From Opitutaceae bacterium (GTDB lineage: Bacteria > Verrucomicrobiota > Verrucomicrobiia > Opitutales > Opitutaceae), in NCBI GenBank assembly GCA_018667915.1, contig JABIRI010000141.1, forward strand, positions 40,022 through 104,021: a DNA stretch of 64,000 bases, written 5' to 3'. The notes under the pieces were generated by a model. It was not told where the DNA came from. It made no database searches and saw only the letters and a program-made list of their open reading frames with translations. The number at the start of each line of letters is the position of its first letter. Position 1 is the stretch's first letter. Positions 1 through 8,191 of the stretch are shown here, in pieces. The position numbers and the translations under genes are program-made.

Positions 1-305
1 GGTCCCCCTACCGGATGCCAAGACTCGCGCGGGCTACCGGGATCTTCGCGCGGCGAGGTTCGTGGTCGTCGTGAAAGAGCACTTTAGCCGCTGCGTCGTG
101 GGAGCATACGCAGCATACCGTCATCCAAAAGGTCTGAAATAATCGCGTCATAGTTACCCTATAACGCGGCATAAAGCCTGCCAATTGCAGAAAAATGACA
201 TAATTTTTCTTTAAATCTGATCAGGGGACGACGCGATTGAGGGTATTCATCGTTTGCTTTACCCGTTGACCCCGCACGCTCTCCCTCTAGGCAAACGCTT
301 CCCAG
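1..305. other. Leading segment without a convincing gene
   Basis: No gene can be supported here. A plus-strand reading frame is open from base 2 to a TAA at 140-142 and could be the last 46 codons of a gene that begins outside the window, but it shows no recognisable motif. The AT-rich stretch from about 140 to 225 is the likely promoter region for the gene that starts at 306. I could not fix -35 and -10 boxes with confidence. Confidence 0.3.
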
Positions 306-1673
306 ATGAACCGCGTCTACATTAAGACTTATGGCTGCCAGATGAACGAGCGCGACAGCGAGGCTGTTGCGGCGATGTTGCGTGACCGCGGATATCGCAT
401 CGTCGATGCCGAGAGCGATTGCGACATTATGTTGCTCAATACCTGCAGCGTTCGTGATGCCGCCGAGCAAAAGGCCTTGGGCAAGGCGGGTTACGTGACG
501 CACCGCAAGAGGAAGAATCCGGACTTCGTGTTAGGGATCCTCGGCTGTATGGCCCAGAACCGCGGCGAATCGATTCTAGAAAAATTGCCCGATGTCGATC
601 TGATCGTCGGCACGCAGAAATTTCACCAAGTCCCGGACTATTTGGATAATATTCGCGCGGCCAAAGATGCCGGCGTCCCGATTGGCAGCTCCATCGTCGA
701 TATTGGCGAAGAGGTGGATTCGCAGAATACGATTCGCGACCACCTCGAAACCGAAGAGCGCCAAGTCAGTGCGTTCGTTTCGATCCAGCAGGGCTGCAAT
801 ATGTCGTGCAATTTCTGTATCGTGCCCAAAACCCGCGGCGACGAACGTTCGCGGCCGATGGAAGATATCGTTGCGGAATGCCGCAACCTCGCTCAGCGGG
901 GCGTGAAAGAGATCACGCTACTCGGGCAAATCGTAACCAGCTACGGCCGTCGTGACTATCAGGGTATCAATGGCGTCTCCCCCTTCGTGCAACTCATCGA
1001 AAAAGTGCACGAGATCGAAGGCATCGAGCGCATCCGATTCACCTCTCCGCATCCGCGAGGTTTTAAGCAGGACCTGGTCGAAGCTTACGGTCGTTTACCC
1101 AAACTCTGCGAATACGTGCACCTGCCGATGCAGAGTGGCAGCAATACCATGTTGCGCGCGATGAACCGGCCTTACTCGCGGGAGCGCTACAAGGAGATCG
1201 TCGATTCACTCCGTGCCGTGCGCCCGGACATGTATTTCTCGACCGATGTGATCGTGGGTTACCCCGGCGAAACTGAGGATGACTTTCAGCAGACTAAGGA
1301 GCTCTTCGAGGCCTGCAATTTTGATATGGCCTACATCTTCAAGTATTCGATCCGCAGCGGCACGGTTGCGGCCGAGCTCGAAGATCAAATCACGGACGAG
1401 GTGAAAGAAGCGCGTAACCAAGCTTTGCTCGATGTGCTGCGGGTGAATTCCAAACGCCGCAACGAATCGCTGGTCGGGACGGTGCAAAAAGTGCTCCTCG
1501 AAGGTCCGGACAAAACCGGCAAACACTTCACCGGTCGCACCCGCGGAAATCGCGTCGCGATCGTCGATGCCGATCCCCGCTTGGTCGGCGAAATCGTCGA
1601 TATGAACGTGACGCGATCTACCATCAGCACCCTCTATGGCGATCTCGTGCTGGAAGGAGTGGGGGTGGAGTAG
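306..1673 (+). CDS. miaB: tRNA-2-methylthio-N6-dimethylallyladenosine synthase MiaB
   Basis: MiaB is a cytoplasmic radical-SAM methylthiotransferase that converts i6A37 to ms2i6A37 in tRNAs reading UNN codons. At 455 residues it has normal family length. The N-terminal UPF0004 domain carries the three auxiliary-cluster cysteines (C11 in TYGCQMNERDSE, C47 in NTCSVRD, C81 in GCMAQ). The radical-SAM motif CNMSCNFC provides C164, C168 and C171. A TRAM-type RNA-binding domain occupies roughly residues 385-450. A small departure is LLGQIVTSYG where many homologues have LGQNVNSY. It is the first gene of an apparent miaB - membrane protein - gmk series that is interrupted by the four-helix-bundle element. 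The stop codon runs straight into a nine-G tract at 1673-1681. Confidence 0.97.
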   Translation: MNRVYIKTYGCQMNERDSEAVAAMLRDRGYRIVDAESDCDIMLLNTCSVRDAAEQKALGKAGYVTHRKRKNPDFVLGILGCMAQNRGESILEKLPDVDLIVGTQKFHQVPDYLDNIRAAKDAGVPIGSSIVDIGEEVDSQNTIRDHLETEERQVSAFVSIQQGCNMSCNFCIVPKTRGDERSRPMEDIVAECRNLAQRGVKEITLLGQIVTSYGRRDYQGINGVSPFVQLIEKVHEIEGIERIRFTSPHPRGFKQDLVEAYGRLPKLCEYVHLPMQSGSNTMLRAMNRPYSRERYKEIVDSLRAVRPDMYFSTDVIVGYPGETEDDFQQTKELFEACNFDMAYIFKYSIRSGTVAAELEDQITDEVKEARNQALLDVLRVNSKRRNESLVGTVQKVLLEGPDKTGKHFTGRTRGNRVAIVDADPRLVGEIVDMNVTRSTISTLYGDLVLEGVGVE

Positions 1674-1730
1674 GGGGGGGGATTATTGCCGAATGTTCTC
1701 CGAGACTCGCTCCATCATCTTTCTCATTAC

Positions 1731-2199
1731 TCTTTATCCTTATCTTTATCTCACCCCGGCGGAGTCTTCACTATGCGTAAAAAATTCGATCACGAAAAAC
1801 TTCACGCTTACCAGAAGGCCGTTGAGTTTTGCGCTTGGGCAACCCCCCTCCTCGAATCACTGCCAACCCGACTAGCCGCCCGTGATCAATTGGACCGCGC
1901 ATCAACGAGCGTCGTTCTGAACATAGCGGAAGGAAACGGGAAGCGATCCTTTCCTGATCGTTCGCGTTTTTTCGATATCGCGAGGGGTTCGGCTTTGGAG
2001 TGTGCCGCTTGTTTGGATGTTTTGATTTGTCGCGGTCAGGTGGACCTGGCCCGAGCGGATGAAGGGAAATCGCTCTTGCTCGAAGCAGTTTCCATGGTGG
2101 GTGGGCTGATTGCCCGTTTCGCTGGAGACGGTCGATTAGAAGAGGAACAAGCTGGATACGGAGAAGATAAAGATAAGGATAACGAATAAAGATAAAGAT
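1731..2199 (+). mobile_element. IVS-like element: four-helix-bundle gene inside an inverted repeat
   Basis: A pyrimidine-rich arm, TTATCCTTATCTTTATCT at 1734-1751, is the exact reverse complement of AGATAAAGATAAGGATAA at 2165-2182, giving an 18-bp perfect inverted repeat around a single small gene. The right arm continues into AACGAATAAAGATAAAGAT (2181-2199). The RNA could fold into a long stem enclosing the whole gene, as do the intervening sequences of some 23S rRNA genes, which encode the same protein family. The structure sits between miaB and a membrane protein-gmk pair. A 9-bp direct repeat, TTGCCGAAT, lies outside it at 1686-1694 and 2227-2235. That this is a mobile element is inference; the repeat and the gene are directly visible. 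Confidence 0.5.
1773..2189 (+). CDS. Four helix bundle protein (S23 / 23S rRNA IVS family)
   Basis: The predicted 138-residue protein is helical and matches the S23 four-helix-bundle family (TIGR02436-like). It has the characteristic opening MRKKFDHEKLHAYQKAVEFC, a central VVLNIAEGNGKR segment and an alanine/cysteine-rich ECAACLDVL helix. The family was first seen in intervening sequences of 23S rRNA genes, and relatives act as accessory proteins in diversity-generating retroelements; the cellular role of free-standing copies is unknown. I chose ATG 1773 because it matches the family N-terminus; an upstream in-frame start at 1686 would add unrelated residues. The last residues, GEDKDKDNE, are encoded by the right arm of the flanking inverted repeat, so gene and repeat have been shaped together. 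Confidence 0.88.
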   Translation: MRKKFDHEKLHAYQKAVEFCAWATPLLESLPTRLAARDQLDRASTSVVLNIAEGNGKRSFPDRSRFFDIARGSALECAACLDVLICRGQVDLARADEGKSLLLEAVSMVGGLIARFAGDGRLEEEQAGYGEDKDKDNE

Positions 2200-2245
2200 C
2201 TTTGCCCGAAGAACCCACGCGGTCTTTTGCCGAATTTCCCACACC

Positions 2246-2803
2246 ATGACCCTTTCCCTCGCCACGCTCATCACCGGTTTATTGCTCCTCATTCTTGGGG
2301 TTCTTTTTATCCTGCCGTTTCCGGCGATTGTGACCTCGATCAAGCGGTTTCCGCGTTCACGCACCTTTGCTTACGTGCTGTTTGGCGCGGGGGCGGCGTG
2401 GTTTCTCTACCGAATTACGAATCTTTCGGCGGCGGACTTTGGGCAGTATCGTAAACCACTCTTCATCTTCTTCGCGATTGTAGCCGTCAGCGCATTCAAG
2501 TTTGTGCCGGACTTTCTGGCCGTGCGCGGGGCCTGCGTGCTCGTGCTGCTTGCCGCCTCTCCGTTACTCGATGCGGGTTATATGGTTTGGGACTACGGAG
2601 AAATTACGGACGGGGGGCGAATCTACCTCTACAAAGTCGCCCTCTATATTGCGGCGGCGCTCGCCATTTATCTGGGAGCCTCTCCGTTCCGGATGCGCGA
2701 TTTCTTGGAATGGCTGTATCGTAAACCGGGTCGGGCTCGTTCGGTGGGCTTGGTAATCGCATCCTACGGTGCCGTCGTATCGGCCGTAGCCTTCACCTAC
2801 TGA
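2246..2803 (+). CDS. Uncharacterised integral membrane protein
   Basis: The 185-residue product is almost entirely hydrophobic and appears to have five or six membrane spans, the first at about residues 5-27 and the last near the C-terminus. There are short charged loops such as KRFPRSRT and the conserved-looking LEWLYRKPGRARS before the last span. I do not recognise the family and see no enzymatic motif. It ends seven bases before the gmk start, so the two are almost certainly co-transcribed. Similar small membrane proteins beside gmk may be lineage-specific, but I cannot test that here. Confidence 0.75.
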   Translation: MTLSLATLITGLLLLILGVLFILPFPAIVTSIKRFPRSRTFAYVLFGAGAAWFLYRITNLSAADFGQYRKPLFIFFAIVAVSAFKFVPDFLAVRGACVLVLLAASPLLDAGYMVWDYGEITDGGRIYLYKVALYIAAALAIYLGASPFRMRDFLEWLYRKPGRARSVGLVIASYGAVVSAVAFTY

Positions 2804-2810
2804 TTGAGCG

Positions 2811-3425
2811 ATGTCGGACGACTCTGCCAGTGCCGCTCCCGTTTTACTCGTGCTTGCCGGACCGGCGGGTTCCGGCAAAACCACGCTTTGCGAACGCATG
2901 GTGGCGGAAGTGCCCGGATTCTCCCGGGTGGTGACCAGCACGACGCGCGAGCCGCGCCCGGGCGAGGTGAACGGACGCGACTACCACTTTTTTACGGCTA
3001 AAGAATTTGACCACCGTCTCGCAGCGGATGCGTTTCTCGAATGGGCGCTCGTCCACCGCAAGCACCGCTATGGCACGTTGGCGGCATCCGTGTTCGATCC
3101 GCTCGCCGCCGGCCAGAGCCTTATCATCAACGTCGATGTTCAGGGCGTGGAGAATTTCCGGGGTGCGGCGAAAAAAAGCCCACTACTTGCGCGTCATATG
3201 GCGACGGTTTATGTCGATGTGCCCATCGATGAACTGCGGGTGCGTTTGACGGGGAGAGGCGACTCCGAGGCTGAAATCGAGCGGCGGATGGTCACGGCGG
3301 TAAAGGAACAGCAGGAGCGGGATAACTTTGATCATGTGATCACCAGTTCTTCCAAAGAGGCTGACTTTCAGGCCCTGGTGGAAATTTGGCGGGTGGCAAC
3401 GGCTCGAGTGGCCCAAGCAGATTGA
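2811..3425 (+). CDS. gmk: Guanylate kinase
   Basis: Gmk phosphorylates GMP to GDP with ATP in the cytoplasm. The 204-residue protein has the P-loop GPAGSGKTT at residues 17-25. The GMP-binding region follows, with TSTTREPRPGEVNGRDYHFF (the Ser, Arg-Pro-Gly and Tyr contacts). Later come the helper motif VDVQG and the lid region with RLTGRGDSEAEIERR. Length and domain order are normal. The ATG at 2811 is chosen over an out-of-frame ATG at 2804, and the short MSDDSASAAP leader precedes the first strand. It is the last gene of the miaB-membrane protein-gmk series. Confidence 0.96.
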   Translation: MSDDSASAAPVLLVLAGPAGSGKTTLCERMVAEVPGFSRVVTSTTREPRPGEVNGRDYHFFTAKEFDHRLAADAFLEWALVHRKHRYGTLAASVFDPLAAGQSLIINVDVQGVENFRGAAKKSPLLARHMATVYVDVPIDELRVRLTGRGDSEAEIERRMVTAVKEQQERDNFDHVITSSSKEADFQALVEIWRVATARVAQAD

Positions 3426-3514
3426 TTACGTAGGCGTGCTGAGCTGTAACATTTACTGAATCGCACTCTTGCCGCCGGTCGCTGGCCCCCGTTGCCTCAT
3501 GGGTGCTACCCCGC

Positions 3515-6500
3515 ATGGAACTTTATACCCCCCGATTTCCTTCAACTAGATTCGTTCGTGTCCTAATTGGGAGCGCTGCAGGTGTCGTATCGACGCTCTC
3601 GTGTGCGTGGGCGGCAGGGGTCCCTGCGGAGATTGAGTTTAACCGCGATGTGCGGCCGATTCTCTCCAACACGTGTTTCAAGTGCCACGGTCCCGATGAG
3701 GAGAACAACCAATCCAAGCTGCGGTTAGATCTGCGGGATTTCGCGATCGCTCCTCACGTCAACAAAGCGGGGCGCACCATCACGGGAATTGTGCCAGGCA
3801 AACCGGATGAGTCCGAGGTATGGTTACGCCTGACGAGCACGGATCCGGTAAAGATGATGCCGCCGCCCGATGCCTTGCACCAAGCGACCGATCTCGACCG
3901 AGCCATCATTCGCCGCTGGATCGAACAGGGTGCGGAGTATGCGCCCCACTGGTCCTATATCATGCCGGAGAAGGTTGCGCCTCCCGCGGTGGCCTCGACC
4001 GGTCTCGTTCGCAACGCGATCGACCACTTCGTTCTCCGTAAGCTCGAAGCTGCGGATATCACGCCGCATCCCGAAGCCGATCGCGCCACACTGCTGCGTC
4101 GTCTCTCGCTCGACCTCGTGGGGCTTCCACCCACGCCCGCGGAGCTCGACACGTTTTTGAATGACGTAAGCCCGGGGGCTTACGAGCGCGCGGTCGATCG
4201 ACTCCTCGAATCGCCCCACTATGGTGAGCGTATGGCGGTGCCGTGGTTGGATCTCGTGCGCTTCTCCGACACGGTCGGATTTCACGGGGATCAGCGCCAA
4301 AATATTTTCCCATATCGCGATTATATCATCGACGCGTTTAACCAAAACAAACCCTACGATGACTTCGTGCGCGAGCAGTTGGCTGGTGATCTCCTGCCCG
4401 ACGCGACTCCCGAGCAGATTGTAGCCACCGGCTTTAATCGTCTGAACCTCATGACCCGTGAGGGTGGAGCGCAGCCGCTCGAATATCTCGCCAAGTCTGC
4501 TGCCGATCGCGTGCGGGCCGTGTCCACGACCTTCATGGGTTCAACCGTGGGATGTGCGGAATGCCACGATCACAAATACGATCCCTTCACCACCCGCGAC
4601 TTCTATAGCCTCGCCGCCTACTTCGCCGATGTGAAACAATGGGGAGTGTATTCGGACTACAAATACACACCCAATCCCGACCTGAAGGGCTTCAATAACG
4701 ACTTTCCGTTCCCGCCGGAAATGGATGTTGAGAATGACTACCTGAAGCGCCGCGCAGCCCGACTTCAAGCGGCTCAAGCGGCGCGTATTTCTGAGGTGGT
4801 TGATTCCATCTTGGCCCGTCCGGAAGGACGCTCTCGGGTGATCGACTGGGCGCGCGCTAATGCTGATCCCTTGCTGGCATCAAACGGCGGATGGTCAGCG
4901 ATTCCGATCGTCCAAGTTACCGGTGATGCCGCGACCAAAATCACGCAGATGGACGACGGTTCCGTCCGGATGGAGAATATCCCCAAGAGTAAACAGGAGG
5001 GTGACGAAAAATATGGCACGAGGCTGATTCTTTCCCCGGCGTCGGGCATGATCGCAGCGATGCAGCTCGAAGCCTTACCCGATCTGCAGGGAAGCGGCAC
5101 CGTGGCGCGAAGTTCCTTTGGTTCGTTCACCGTCAGCCCGACGATTGAACTTCGCCGGCAAGGCTCAGCCAAGGCCGAGAAGCTAGAACTCGCGGGAGGG
5201 TTTCCGGATCGCGACTCATGGACGTTTTCCAATGCCTACATGGTCACTTCCGTCGAAGATCGCTGGCGAACGGATCCACAGTTTGCCGACGAAACCCAGC
5301 GGGTAATTTATCAACTGGAATCGCCGATTGATATCGAGGAGGGGGATGAACTCGTCGTGACGCTCAAGACAACGGATTTGGCCCGAGCTCGGCTGTATGT
5401 GTCGCCGTTGGGGTTGCGTCGAAATGGGGAAACGGTGGCGAGTGATTTATCTTCCACGATCGCGACGGCGGTCACGAGCGGAGGCGCAATTTTGTCCGAG
5501 GGGCAATGGCGACTCTTGGGGACGGAATATTTCAAGGGCACCGGGACGACCGATGCGGTGTCCTATGCAACGGCACTGGAAACATTGCGCGAGATTGCGG
5601 CCTGTCGGGACGGCATGGCTTTTACGATGGTTACAGAGCCCATGGAACCTTTGATCACGCGGGTATTGCCGCGTGGAAATTGGCAGGATGAATCGGGCGA
5701 AGTGGTGGCACCGGCACCGCCGGCATTTCTTGCGAAAAACGTGTCCACCTCAGGTGAGCGCGCGACGCGACTAGATTTGGCGGAGTGGATTGTATCATCG
5801 GAAAACCCACTTACGGCCCGCACGCAAGTGAACCGCTTGTGGAACCAGTTTTTCGGCACCGGGCTTTCCGCCGTGGTGGATGATTTGGGTTTACAGGGCG
5901 AGTATCCCAGCCATCCGGAGTTGCTCGATTGGCTGGCGGTGGAGTTCGTCGATTCGGGTTGGGACGTGAAGCACATGGTGCGGTTGATGGTCAACTCGGC
6001 GACGTATCGCCAACAGTCGGTCTTCCGCCCGGAACTGCAGGATATGGATCCCGACAATCGTCTATTGGCCGCCCATCCGTCTCGCCGATTGGAGGCGGAG
6101 TTTGTGCGCGACAATGCACTCTTTATTGCCGGTTTACTCGATCCGGAGATTGGCGGGCCGAGTGCGACTCCCTATCAGCCGGACGGTTACTACGTGTCGC
6201 TGAATTTCCCCAAACGCCGTTACCAAGCGGAGCGTGACGAACGCCAATATCGGCGGGGTGTTTACAACCATTGGCAGCGGACCTTTGTGCATCCGATGAT
6301 GGCCAACTTCGATGCACCTTCCCGCGAAGAGTGCACGGCGGATCGCACCGTTTCGAATACCCCGCAGCAGGCACTCACGCTGCTCAACGATCCGTCGTTT
6401 GTGGAAGCGGCCCGAGCGTTGGCGGAACGGGCCATGACGGAACCGGCACGAACGGATTTCGAAACCCGAATCGAACATGCGTTCCGATTGGTGTTGGCGC

Positions 6501-6709
6501 GGTCGCCGTCGGCTGAAGAAGCGACCGGACTCAAGAAGTTTTATTTCACCCAGCATGCGAATTATAGCGATGAACCAGATGACGCCTCCGCGTTGGATTC
6601 AGTCGGTTTGCATATGACCGATGCGATGTTGGATCGCGTTGAACTTGCCGCTTGGACGCAGGTCGCGCGTGTGCTGCTCAACCTCAACGAAACCCTCATG
6701 CGTTACTAG
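3515..6709 (+). CDS. PSCyt1-DUF1549-DUF1553 (PSD1) secreted cytochrome-type protein
   Basis: This protein of about 1064 residues has an N-terminal signal segment followed by a planctomycete-type cytochrome domain with a CFKCH haem site, then DUF1549 (PSCyt2) and a C-terminal DUF1553 (PSD1). A second CxxCH occurs in DUF1549 as GCAECHDHKYDP, the family hallmark. A poorly conserved carbohydrate-binding-like insert separates the two DUFs (roughly residues 430-660). The function of these very common PVC proteins is not established; they are thought to act in periplasmic oxidation of organic compounds. I prefer ATG 3515 to the GTG at 3503. The next gene is the usual DUF1501 partner 14 bases downstream. 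An operator-like sequence at 3445-3457 is only a weak match. Confidence 0.93.
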   Translation: MELYTPRFPSTRFVRVLIGSAAGVVSTLSCAWAAGVPAEIEFNRDVRPILSNTCFKCHGPDEENNQSKLRLDLRDFAIAPHVNKAGRTITGIVPGKPDESEVWLRLTSTDPVKMMPPPDALHQATDLDRAIIRRWIEQGAEYAPHWSYIMPEKVAPPAVASTGLVRNAIDHFVLRKLEAADITPHPEADRATLLRRLSLDLVGLPPTPAELDTFLNDVSPGAYERAVDRLLESPHYGERMAVPWLDLVRFSDTVGFHGDQRQNIFPYRDYIIDAFNQNKPYDDFVREQLAGDLLPDATPEQIVATGFNRLNLMTREGGAQPLEYLAKSAADRVRAVSTTFMGSTVGCAECHDHKYDPFTTRDFYSLAAYFADVKQWGVYSDYKYTPNPDLKGFNNDFPFPPEMDVENDYLKRRAARLQAAQAARISEVVDSILARPEGRSRVIDWARANADPLLASNGGWSAIPIVQVTGDAATKITQMDDGSVRMENIPKSKQEGDEKYGTRLILSPASGMIAAMQLEALPDLQGSGTVARSSFGSFTVSPTIELRRQGSAKAEKLELAGGFPDRDSWTFSNAYMVTSVEDRWRTDPQFADETQRVIYQLESPIDIEEGDELVVTLKTTDLARARLYVSPLGLRRNGETVASDLSSTIATAVTSGGAILSEGQWRLLGTEYFKGTGTTDAVSYATALETLREIAACRDGMAFTMVTEPMEPLITRVLPRGNWQDESGEVVAPAPPAFLAKNVSTSGERATRLDLAEWIVSSENPLTARTQVNRLWNQFFGTGLSAVVDDLGLQGEYPSHPELLDWLAVEFVDSGWDVKHMVRLMVNSATYRQQSVFRPELQDMDPDNRLLAAHPSRRLEAEFVRDNALFIAGLLDPEIGGPSATPYQPDGYYVSLNFPKRRYQAERDERQYRRGVYNHWQRTFVHPMMANFDAPSREECTADRTVSNTPQQALTLLNDPSFVEAARALAERAMTEPARTDFETRIEHAFRLVLARSPSAEEATGLKKFYFTQHANYSDEPDDASALDSVGLHMTDAMLDRVELAAWTQVARVLLNLNETLMRY

Positions 6710-6723
6710 CGCGCGCGTTGATC

Positions 6724-8169
6724 ATGTTTACTCCCTCCGATCTGAAAAATTTCGAAAACCGCCAACGCGCCTGGTCGCGCCGGACGTTCTTGGGCAAGTC
6801 GGCACAAGCAGTCGGCTCGCTCGCGCTCGGTTCGCTGTTGAACCCCAGCTTGCTCGGGCAACAAGGTCCGTGGCGCGGGGTATTGGATGCGCCGCATTTT
6901 TATCCAAAGGCGAAACGCATCGTGCATCTTTGTATGGCGGGCGGGCCGTCCCACGTGGATCTATTTGATCCCAAACCGGTGTTGAATCGCCTACACGGGC
7001 AGCCCTTCCCGGAGTCGTTCACCAAGGGCGAACAGCTGGCCCAATTGCAGGGCACCGAGTTGCTCGCGCGAGGCACGCAAGTCGGCTTCCGGCGCTGTGG
7101 TATTTCCGGACAAATGATCAGCGACCTGCTGCCGCACACGCAGACGATTGCCGATGACATCTGCATCGTGCGCTCGTTGCACACCGAGCAGATCAATCAC
7201 GATCCGGCGCACGCGTTTATGAATGCGGGCTCGATCAACAAAGGTCGGCCGAGCATGGGTTCGTGGTTGCTCTATGGATTGGGTTCGGAGGCAGAGAACC
7301 TGCCCGGATATGTGGTGCTCGTTTCGGAAGGCGGCGGCGGCGCGCAGCCCATCTCCGCGCGCCAATGGTCGGCCGGATTTTTGCCCAGCAAATTTCAAGG
7401 CGTTCAGTTCCAAAGCCGCGGTGCGCCGGTGCACTACGTCGGCAATCCGGACGGAGTATGCCAGAGCACGCAGCGCCAAGTCATCGACGAAGTGGCGCGG
7501 CTCAACGGCCTGCAGCAGCAGCAGTCGCTCGACCCGGAAATTGAGACGCGCGTGTCCCAATACGAGTTGGCGTTCAAGATGCAGACGAGTGTGCCGGAAC
7601 TCGCGGACATCAGCGAAGAGCCCCAGTCGATGCTCGATCTGTATGGGATCAAGGAAGTGGGCGACGGTTCCTTTGCGGCGAACTGTTTGCTGGCGCGGCG
7701 CCTGCTCGAACGTGGCTCGCGTTTCGTCCAGCTCTATCATCGCGGTTGGGATCACCACCGGCAATTGGATGAGAATATTCAGGTCGCGAGTAAACTGTGC
7801 GATCAAGCGTCAGCGGCACTGGTCAAGGACCTCAAACAACGCGGTATGCTGGAAGACACGCTCGTGATTTGGGGCGGCGAATTTGGCCGCACACCGATGG
7901 GGCAGGGCACGGGTCGCGATCATCACATCAATGCGTTTTCCGTATGGATGGCGGGCGGCGGTATTCGCCCGGGAACCACGTGGGGTTCGACCGACGACCT
8001 CGGTTACCGCTACCTCAACGATGGACAAGAGGTGCATGTCCATGATCTGCATGCGACGATGTTGGCTTGTTTCGGCATCGATCACAAAAAGCTCACCTAC
8101 CGCTACCAAGGTCGCGATTTCCGACTCACCGATGTGCACGGCCATGTGGTCAAAGGCATCATGAGCTGA
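6724..8169 (+). CDS. DUF1501 domain-containing protein (Tat-exported)
   Basis: The 481-residue protein carries a twin-arginine-like leader (WSRRTFLGKSAQAVGSLALG) and then a DUF1501 domain, a sulfatase/alkaline-phosphatase-fold family. Recognisable pieces are LCMAGGPSHVDLFDPKP near the start of the domain, RSLHTEQINHDPAH, and IWGGEFGRTP followed by GRDHH near the C-terminus. DUF1501 genes almost always follow a DUF1549/DUF1553 gene, as here, so the two products probably work together in the periplasm. The reaction is unknown. The ATG at 6724 gives the Tat leader and removes the overlap with the upstream gene that a start at 6652 would need. Confidence 0.93.
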   Translation: MFTPSDLKNFENRQRAWSRRTFLGKSAQAVGSLALGSLLNPSLLGQQGPWRGVLDAPHFYPKAKRIVHLCMAGGPSHVDLFDPKPVLNRLHGQPFPESFTKGEQLAQLQGTELLARGTQVGFRRCGISGQMISDLLPHTQTIADDICIVRSLHTEQINHDPAHAFMNAGSINKGRPSMGSWLLYGLGSEAENLPGYVVLVSEGGGGAQPISARQWSAGFLPSKFQGVQFQSRGAPVHYVGNPDGVCQSTQRQVIDEVARLNGLQQQQSLDPEIETRVSQYELAFKMQTSVPELADISEEPQSMLDLYGIKEVGDGSFAANCLLARRLLERGSRFVQLYHRGWDHHRQLDENIQVASKLCDQASAALVKDLKQRGMLEDTLVIWGGEFGRTPMGQGTGRDHHINAFSVWMAGGGIRPGTTWGSTDDLGYRYLNDGQEVHVHDLHATMLACFGIDHKKLTYRYQGRDFRLTDVHGHVVKGIMS

Positions 8170-8191
8170 CGCGCCCGGATCCTGAATTTGC

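Noticed and set aside
1-142. C-terminal gene fragment on the plus strand
   Set aside because: Forty-six codons without any motif or visible family match; open frames of that length are common in GC-rich DNA.
1673-1681. Nine-G tract after the miaB stop codon as a phase-variable switch
   Set aside because: It lies after the stop codon and outside any reading frame, so slippage would not alter a protein; it may still be a sequencing-error hot spot.
3445-3457. TGTAACATTTACT before the PSD1 gene as another LacI operator
   Set aside because: It matches only about 10 of 13 positions, lacks the central GTT half-site and is not clustered with better sites.
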